This document shows positions 45,838 through 49,903 of a stretch of DNA of 49,903 nt, piece after piece (position 1 is the stretch's first letter; the number at the start of each line of letters is the position of its first letter). Position numbers and translations under genes: made by a program. The notes beneath the pieces were generated by a model that was not told the DNA's origin, made no database searches, and saw only the letters and a list, made by a program, of their open reading frames with translations. The stretch is from a virus: the IMG/VR virus record IMGVR_UViG_3300032241_000603, positions 1 through 49,903 of that record; one strand, 5' to 3'.

Positions 45838-46188
45838 ATGACACAAGATCAAATTATCTATGCAACACTCTTTAGTATAGTATGTATAGCATTTTTGTAT
45901 AATCATATTACGTGGCCTGCTGTTAAAGACTGCTACGCTATGTGGTTTAAAAAAGAATACTGGACTGACTACAATACTATTGAATTTGTATCCTGGACGG
46001 CTAAGGCTATCATTATTATTCCAGGATTAATATTTGGAATTAATATTTGGCAGTTTTATTATCTTACATTAATTACCAGCGCCACACTAATATGGGCAAG
46101 TCGTAAAAAGGCATTGCCCACACTAGTAGGTTTTAACACCATGTGGTTTTGGTTAAGCGCAATGGTATTGGCACAGCATTTGGTATGA
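45838..46188 (+). CDS. small membrane protein with about three membrane segments
   Basis: A 116-residue hydrophobic protein with membrane segments at about 5-22, 54-75 and 78-112 (the last may be two short helices), separated by a Trp/Tyr-rich loop (AMWFKKEYWTDYNT). It begins 1 bp after the clamp stop and overlaps the next gene by 4 bp. A holin function cannot be excluded but the replication context argues against it. Unknown family. Confidence 0.6.
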   Translation: MTQDQIIYATLFSIVCIAFLYNHITWPAVKDCYAMWFKKEYWTDYNTIEFVSWTAKAIIIIPGLIFGINIWQFYYLTLITSATLIWASRKKALPTLVGFNTMWFWLSAMVLAQHLV

Positions 46189-46451
46189 TTAAAAAGTTTT
46201 TTACTCATTGGGCGTGGCCTTGGATGTGGTTCAATGGTCCTTTTGATCCCGTTATCGAAGGACGACTGGCCCACGAATACGTTGATCCAGCCGCAAGAGA
46301 AGAAATTACACGCAGATATATCGAGTATTATCACAACCCGGCTACTCCGTTGGTTAATCCGGAGAGATTTGATCCATTAAATCCTCCGGATGGTTGGGCG
46401 TTTGATCCATACTACTTTATGTGGATAACTGTAAAAAAGAAGAATAAATGA
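46185..46451 (+). CDS. small Trp/Pro-rich protein, 88 aa
   Basis: ATG 46185 overlaps the previous stop (ATGA). An in-frame ATG at 46143 lies inside the previous gene. The protein begins with an amphipathic, Trp-rich segment (MIKKFFTHWAWPWMWFNGP) that may associate with membrane, followed by a charged helix and a Pro/Asp-rich end. It overlaps the TGT-like gene by 4 bp. Unknown function. Confidence 0.58.
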   Translation: MIKKFFTHWAWPWMWFNGPFDPVIEGRLAHEYVDPAAREEITRRYIEYYHNPATPLVNPERFDPLNPPDGWAFDPYYFMWITVKKKNK

Positions 46452-47983
46452 ATACAAATTTAACAGCAACACAAAACGACTACGCATACTTCCTGCCGGC
46501 AACTAGCGGATTTTATAGCACATTTATAGGCAAACAACGCTACGGCAATTATGTAGATCCTGCTCGTGTTCCTGCAAGTTTTAAATCAGGTGTAGAAAGT
46601 CTTAACTATCTTGAACCAGATAAGGGTCAATTTTATTATGACCATTGTCTGTATTCAGCAGGACATGCTAACTTGGATCTTAACAAGATGGACGAAAGCG
46701 AAGACATGTTTCGTAATCGCAATCGTGCTACTAGTTGGGTGCTAGGTGATTCAGGAGGATTCCAGATTGGTAAAGGTGTTTGGCCAGCTGACTGGAAAGA
46801 TCCTAATTGTCCTAAAGCCGCATTAAAACGCAAACAAGTTCTTACTTGGATGGATAGCCTAATGGACTATGGTATGGGATTAGATATTCCAGCTTGGGTT
46901 GCTCGTAGTCCACAAGGTGTTAAAGCTACAGGTATTAGCACTTACAACGAGGCAGTCCAAGGCACATTTATTAATAACGAATACTTTATTAATAATCGAA
47001 ACGGTAATTGCAAGTTCTTAAATGTCTTGCAAGGTGAAAATCATGCTGATGCAGAAGGTTGGTATCAGCATATGAAGAAATATTGTGATCGTAAAATTTA
47101 CGGAGACCGTGCGTTTAACGGTTGGGGAATGGGTGGACAGAACATGTGTGATATCCACTTATTACTAAAGAGATTAGTAGCATTACGCTTTGATGGACTC
47201 CTTGAAAAAGGCGAACATGATTGGATGCACTTCTTGGGCACTTCTAAACTAGAATGGGCAGTTCTTTTAACCGACATACAACGAGCAGTAAGGAAATATC
47301 ACAATGAACAATTTACCATATCTTTTGACTGCGCCTCACCATTTTTGGCAACAGCAAACGGACAAATCTACATCAACACAGAAACAGATGATAGAACAAA
47401 ATGGGTTTACAGGATGCAAGCGTCAGCAGATGACAAAAAATATTCCACAGATACTCGTCTCTTCAAAGATGCGGTCCTCCAAGACTTAATTTTTGATAAG
47501 TTTGAGTCTAGTCCAATTATCGATCAATGTCAAATTAAAGATATTTGCATCTATGGTCCAAACGATGTTAACAAATTAGGCAAAGTTGGAAAGACATCAT
47601 GGGATAGTTTTAGTTACGCTATCATGATGGGTCATAATGTTTGGATGCACATCAATGCTGTTCAAGAAGCCAATCGACAATATGATTTGGGCAAATTGCC
47701 TAGTATGTTAGTTGACGAACGTTTCGATAGAGTGTATTATAAAGACATTATCGAAGCTATTTTTTCAACCAGTGATAGAGGCGTAGCAGACGCAATAGTT
47801 GAAGAATATTCTAGATATTGGGATACTATTATTGGAACTAGAGGAAACACAGGTAAACGTATTACTAATGCGCATACTTACGCAGACTTAAATTTTGATA
47901 TACAAGCAAATTTAGTAAAAGATAAACCAGCTGTTGTTGAACCACCTAAACCTATCTTAAACGACTCTTTATTTGAACTATGA
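46448..47983 (+). CDS. tRNA-guanine-transglycosylase-like enzyme, candidate DpdA (DNA base exchange)
   Basis: The 511-residue protein keeps the TGT active-site order: GDSGGFQ (D101-Q106, compare D102-S-G-G-F in bacterial TGT), GLDIP (D146, compare D156), NVLQGEN (Q195, compare Q203), GMGGQ (G229-G230) and SFDCASP (D294, compare the nucleophile D280). The bacterial CxCxxC zinc site is absent. TGTs swap a guanine for a 7-deazaguanine. Phage relatives called DpdA do this in DNA and protect it from restriction. It is linked by overlapping stop/start codons to genes up to a QueD-like protein, which fits 7-deazaguanine supply. A tRNA-directed enzyme remains possible. Confidence 0.78.
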   Translation: MNTNLTATQNDYAYFLPATSGFYSTFIGKQRYGNYVDPARVPASFKSGVESLNYLEPDKGQFYYDHCLYSAGHANLDLNKMDESEDMFRNRNRATSWVLGDSGGFQIGKGVWPADWKDPNCPKAALKRKQVLTWMDSLMDYGMGLDIPAWVARSPQGVKATGISTYNEAVQGTFINNEYFINNRNGNCKFLNVLQGENHADAEGWYQHMKKYCDRKIYGDRAFNGWGMGGQNMCDIHLLLKRLVALRFDGLLEKGEHDWMHFLGTSKLEWAVLLTDIQRAVRKYHNEQFTISFDCASPFLATANGQIYINTETDDRTKWVYRMQASADDKKYSTDTRLFKDAVLQDLIFDKFESSPIIDQCQIKDICIYGPNDVNKLGKVGKTSWDSFSYAIMMGHNVWMHINAVQEANRQYDLGKLPSMLVDERFDRVYYKDIIEAIFSTSDRGVADAIVEEYSRYWDTIIGTRGNTGKRITNAHTYADLNFDIQANLVKDKPAVVEPPKPILNDSLFEL

Positions 47984-48234
47984 CATTGCCTGATGAAAGA
48001 TATCGTGCTGTAATGGAAACTAGAAAGTTTTTGGAATCCATTATACACACACGAAGTGGTTTATCAAAAGATATGAAAGAGCAAGCTAGATGGTGTTTAC
48101 GTCATTATCCTAGTGAATATGATTTAGATCGTGCGGCTGAAGGTGCTCCTGATATTTTTACTAGACGAATGGAAGATGTTACTCGCCTTTTTAAACAATA
48201 CGAACAGTCAAAGGAAGAAAAAGATGAATCGTGA
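47980..48234 (+). CDS. BPSL0761-like small protein
   Basis: An 84-residue helical protein with MTLPDERYRAVMETRKFLES near the start and ARWCLRHYPSEYDLDRAAEG in the middle, the pattern of the BPSL0761 family of small proteins known from beta- and gammaproteobacteria, of unknown function. Here it sits between the TGT-like gene (4-bp overlap) and the next gene (11-bp overlap). Its presence in a phage suggests transfer from or to a proteobacterial host. Confidence 0.7.
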   Translation: MTLPDERYRAVMETRKFLESIIHTRSGLSKDMKEQARWCLRHYPSEYDLDRAAEGAPDIFTRRMEDVTRLFKQYEQSKEEKDES

Positions 48235-48766
48235 TTATGCTACTGGTGTAAGCGACAACGTAAACTTCTTTATTGGTAATGAAGTTGAGCATACTCCGGT
48301 TTTTGGTATGCGCACTTTGTTTGTTACAGGGGTTCAGCACGAGCAAGTTATTGAACATATACTTAATGATAATAACTGCTTACTCGATACTACTATGCAT
48401 ATCAAACATATTTTCTTTGGTGCTAATCATAGTTTTAATCCTAACGGATATAATGAACATAAGCTATGGGAAGATATGATCATTTATTTCCTTGATAAAG
48501 GTTATTGGTGTAGTTTAGATATTCCTCTTAATCAAGTAGAAGAATTTAATGACGGAGGATTGAACGATTATGATATGTTCATTCCGCAAATTAGAGTGCC
48601 AATTCCTTATATAAAATTATGGAATTATAATACAATGTTAAAAATCGATGATAAAGATTTTAAGGCAACTAATCCAGGTGTGTGGACTCATAGTTTACAC
48701 AATTTAAAAGACCGTAGCAAGTTTACTCCATGGGCAAGCTACAATAACGATGAAATTATTAAATGA
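48224..48766 (+). CDS. conserved phage protein linked to the TGT/QueD-like genes, 180 aa
   Basis: ATG 48224 has AAGGAAG about 9 bp upstream and gives the start MNRDYATGVSDNVNFF. A longer frame begins inside the previous gene. Visible blocks are EVEHTPVFGMRTLFVTG, HIFFGANHSFNP, WCSLDIPLNQVEEF and KIDDKDFKATNPGVW. Alternating strands and helices suggest an alpha/beta barrel-type fold. I believe similar proteins occur in cyanophages but know no function. It has no Cys triad, so it is not a radical-SAM QueE. Coupled to the QueD-like gene by ATGA. Confidence 0.62.
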   Translation: MNRDYATGVSDNVNFFIGNEVEHTPVFGMRTLFVTGVQHEQVIEHILNDNNCLLDTTMHIKHIFFGANHSFNPNGYNEHKLWEDMIIYFLDKGYWCSLDIPLNQVEEFNDGGLNDYDMFIPQIRVPIPYIKLWNYNTMLKIDDKDFKATNPGVWTHSLHNLKDRSKFTPWASYNNDEIIK

Positions 48767-49158
48767 TTATTAAACAAGACATTAGGCCAAATAAAATGAT
48801 ATGGGTTACCTTCCAGAAAGAAGGTATTCACTGCTATCCGGCAGCCGCTACAGATCCAAAATTAGCAACAGGAGACATGTATGACGTATCGTTTCTTGGC
48901 ACTCCTCATCGTCACATCTTTCATTTCAGGGTGTGGCTCAGTGTGCAACACAATGACAGGGACGTCGAGTTCATCCAATTCAAGCGATGGCTCGAGTCGC
49001 TGTATAATGGTCAAGATTCCGTTTTGAAACTTGATTATAAAAGTTGCGAGATGATGTCAGACGATTTGTATGACACAATCTCAGCAAAGTATCCAGATCG
49101 TGAGATTTGGATTGAGGTCTCCGAAGACGGAGAAAATGGTTCATTTATTAAATATTAA
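48763..49158 (+). CDS. QueD-like (6-pyruvoyl-tetrahydropterin synthase family) protein
   Basis: The 131-residue protein (QueD about 120) shows the T-fold pattern: a first strand with H23 (KEGIHCYP), the HxH pair H49-R-H51 (TPHRHIFHFRVWLSV) as the other two zinc ligands, VEFIQFKRWLESL, the helix SCEMMSDDLYDTI and the final IWIEVSEDGENGSFIKY. QueD makes 6-carboxytetrahydropterin on the way to preQ0. The catalytic Cys usually found before the HGH is not in its normal place, although C24 follows H23. It is coupled to the preceding gene and lies 0.8 kb after the TGT-like gene, which supports a shared 7-deazaguanine pathway. Confidence 0.7.
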   Translation: MIIKQDIRPNKMIWVTFQKEGIHCYPAAATDPKLATGDMYDVSFLGTPHRHIFHFRVWLSVQHNDRDVEFIQFKRWLESLYNGQDSVLKLDYKSCEMMSDDLYDTISAKYPDREIWIEVSEDGENGSFIKY

Positions 49159-49170
49159 AGGAAAGCTATA

Positions 49171-49431
49171 ATGGCTAAGAATTACAAGGACTTCAGTTAT
49201 TTCGAATCACGTCCTGATATTGTTAAAATCTTTGAAGAGCTAGAAGCATTTAAAGATTGGTGTCGCCTTGAGCCTGCTCCATTTAATGAAGCAGATTTAT
49301 ATAATAGAGAAAGTTGGGCTTGGAGAAACTTTGACAAGACTCGTCGTCCTAGAAAACCTTTTACAGGTGAACGTAAGCCTTACTTAGGCAAAAATCCACG
49401 CTATAATAATAATGAACGTATTTCTAATTGA
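49171..49431 (+). CDS. small conserved phage protein, 86 aa
   Basis: AAGGAAA precedes the ATG by about 7 bp. The start contains FESRPDIVKIFEELEAFKDW and the middle EPAPFNEADLYNRESWAW, then a basic Asn/Arg/Lys-rich tail. This is the look of a short protein of aquatic T4-like phages without known function. The gene overlaps the next by 20 bp in another frame. Confidence 0.6.
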   Translation: MAKNYKDFSYFESRPDIVKIFEELEAFKDWCRLEPAPFNEADLYNRESWAWRNFDKTRRPRKPFTGERKPYLGKNPRYNNNERISN

Positions 49432-49903
49432 TTTAGAAGCTGTTGAGACTAGGTATACAGGTGAGTGGAAGTCTCACGTGCCTAGTCTTTTACAAAAGGC
49501 AGGACACAATGTCACGATTATATCGGGCCCTAGCGATATTCCTAGCGCCACTACTCCTGGTGCATTTCTCAATTTTGGGGGCACTAATATCTATAAGGCA
49601 AGCCAAGTTGAACAGCTTGGAAGACTTTTTTGTGCAGGATCCGTCAAGGCTGGCGATCATTTTATCTTTACTGATGCCTGGCACCCTGGCATCATAAACT
49701 TAAAATATATGAGTGAGTTACTGGGTATCCCAGTAACAACACATGGGCTATGGCATGCCGGTAGTTATGATCCTCAAGACTTTCTTGGACGTCTTGTTGG
49801 CAATAAGCCTTGGGTTAGACATGCCGAGCAAAGTTTCTATCACGCCTTTGATCATAATTACTTTGCCACCAAGTTCCATATGGAATTATTTTTTAGAGAA
49901 TTA
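49412..49903 (+). CDS. 5' part of a possible GT-B glycosyltransferase (runs off the window)
   Basis: From ATG 49412 the frame stays open for 164 codons to the window end. It begins with a Rossmann-like strand (MNVFLIDLEAVETRY), continues with a strand at NVTIISGP and a Gly-rich loop (GAFLNFGGTN), then GDHFIFTDAWHPG and LLGIPVTTHGLWHAGS. The layout recalls the first half of GT-B glycosyltransferases. T4 beta-glucosyltransferase, which decorates modified DNA, has the same fold, but I see no specific match to it. Overlap with the previous gene suggests coupled translation. The competing frame at 49443-49697 is shorter and less phage-like. Confidence 0.6.
   Translation, partial: MNVFLIDLEAVETRYTGEWKSHVPSLLQKAGHNVTIISGPSDIPSATTPGAFLNFGGTNIYKASQVEQLGRLFCAGSVKAGDHFIFTDAWHPGIINLKYMSELLGIPVTTHGLWHAGSYDPQDFLGRLVGNKPWVRHAEQSFYHAFDHNYFATKFHMELFFREL

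Noticed and set aside
45838-46188. Holin assignment for the membrane protein after the clamp
   Set aside because: It lies in the replication/modification run with no lysis gene nearby, and 26217 is the better holin candidate.
48224-48766. QueE (radical SAM) assignment
   Set aside because: No CxxxCxxC or other Cys cluster. Only the neighbourhood would suggest it.
49443-49697. 84-codon plus-strand frame with membrane-like residues
   Set aside because: It overlaps the frame from 49412, which is open to the window end, has sensible fold-like strands and starts in a coupled junction. The shorter frame has no ribosome site.
1-49903. tRNA genes, integrase and attachment sites
   Set aside because: No cloverleaf-like stretch with conserved T-loop was found in the gaps, all of which are 160 bp or less, and no recombinase gene is present. 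The genome piece looks strictly lytic.

Overview
The window looks like a contiguous piece of a T4-like (Straboviridae/cyanomyovirus/pelagimyophage-type) myovirus genome from an aquatic Gram-negative host. The evidence is a family-B replicative polymerase (gp43 type), a gp45-type sliding clamp, a gp44-type clamp loader, a DsbA-like late-transcription protein, a GroES-like co-chaperonin, PhoH, T4-style late promoter motifs (variants of TATAAATA) and near-total coding density with ATGA/TAATG gene junctions. A BPSL0761-like small protein and an outer-membrane lipoprotein spanin point to a proteobacterial, possibly betaproteobacterial, host. This host guess is inference. Base composition is AT-rich and even throughout, and no tRNA, IS element, CRISPR array or long non-coding stretch is visible. 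The largest gap is about 160 bp.

Layout. 1-903: end of an unknown gene, a convergent zinc-ribbon protein and an A-type Fe-S carrier. 906-18278: a fibre/adhesin module of five proteins, led by a 3947-residue giant. Four of the five share a short N-terminal NDGTGD-type motif. 18278-19707: small conserved phage genes, a stand-alone DnaE-like fragment and the GroES-like protein, closed by a strong terminator that carries the next promoter in its loop. 19768-21066: early genes ending in the clamp loader large subunit, then a bidirectional terminator facing PhoH on the minus strand. 21984-27320: late genes comprising two conserved virion-type proteins, a lysis set (GH19 endolysin, inner-membrane spanin, lipoprotein spanin, holin-like protein) and membrane proteins. 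27385-31153: DnaJ, full-length ClpA and an unknown protein. 31215-40292: a nine-gene operon of probable internal capsid/core proteins. Several have a T4-like capsid-targeting N-terminus, including a KxDG nucleotidyltransferase-like protein, an HxGH adenylyltransferase-like protein and a Dps-like ferritin. 40355-45836: DsbA-like protein, SGNH-type protein, DNA polymerase, a short UDP-sugar dehydrogenase and the sliding clamp. 45838-49903: a translationally coupled run with a tRNA-guanine-transglycosylase-like (DpdA-type) enzyme and a QueD-like protein, ending in the start of a possible glycosyltransferase.

The strongest unusual signals are regulatory. Two tandem hairpins precede the DNA polymerase start, each with an 8-nt loop of the form GCCACAAR. 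This is the geometry of the T4 gp43 translational operator, but with a different loop and in duplicate. Several sigma70-like or late promoters sit inside inverted repeats, so read-through RNA would carry both arms of a hairpin (terminator or ribosome-site lock) while RNA started at the embedded promoter would not. Late promoter cores often contain the stop codon of the preceding gene. At the protein level the most interesting are a putative 7-deazaguanine base-modification cluster and an apparently packaged pair of nucleotidyltransferase-like enzymes.
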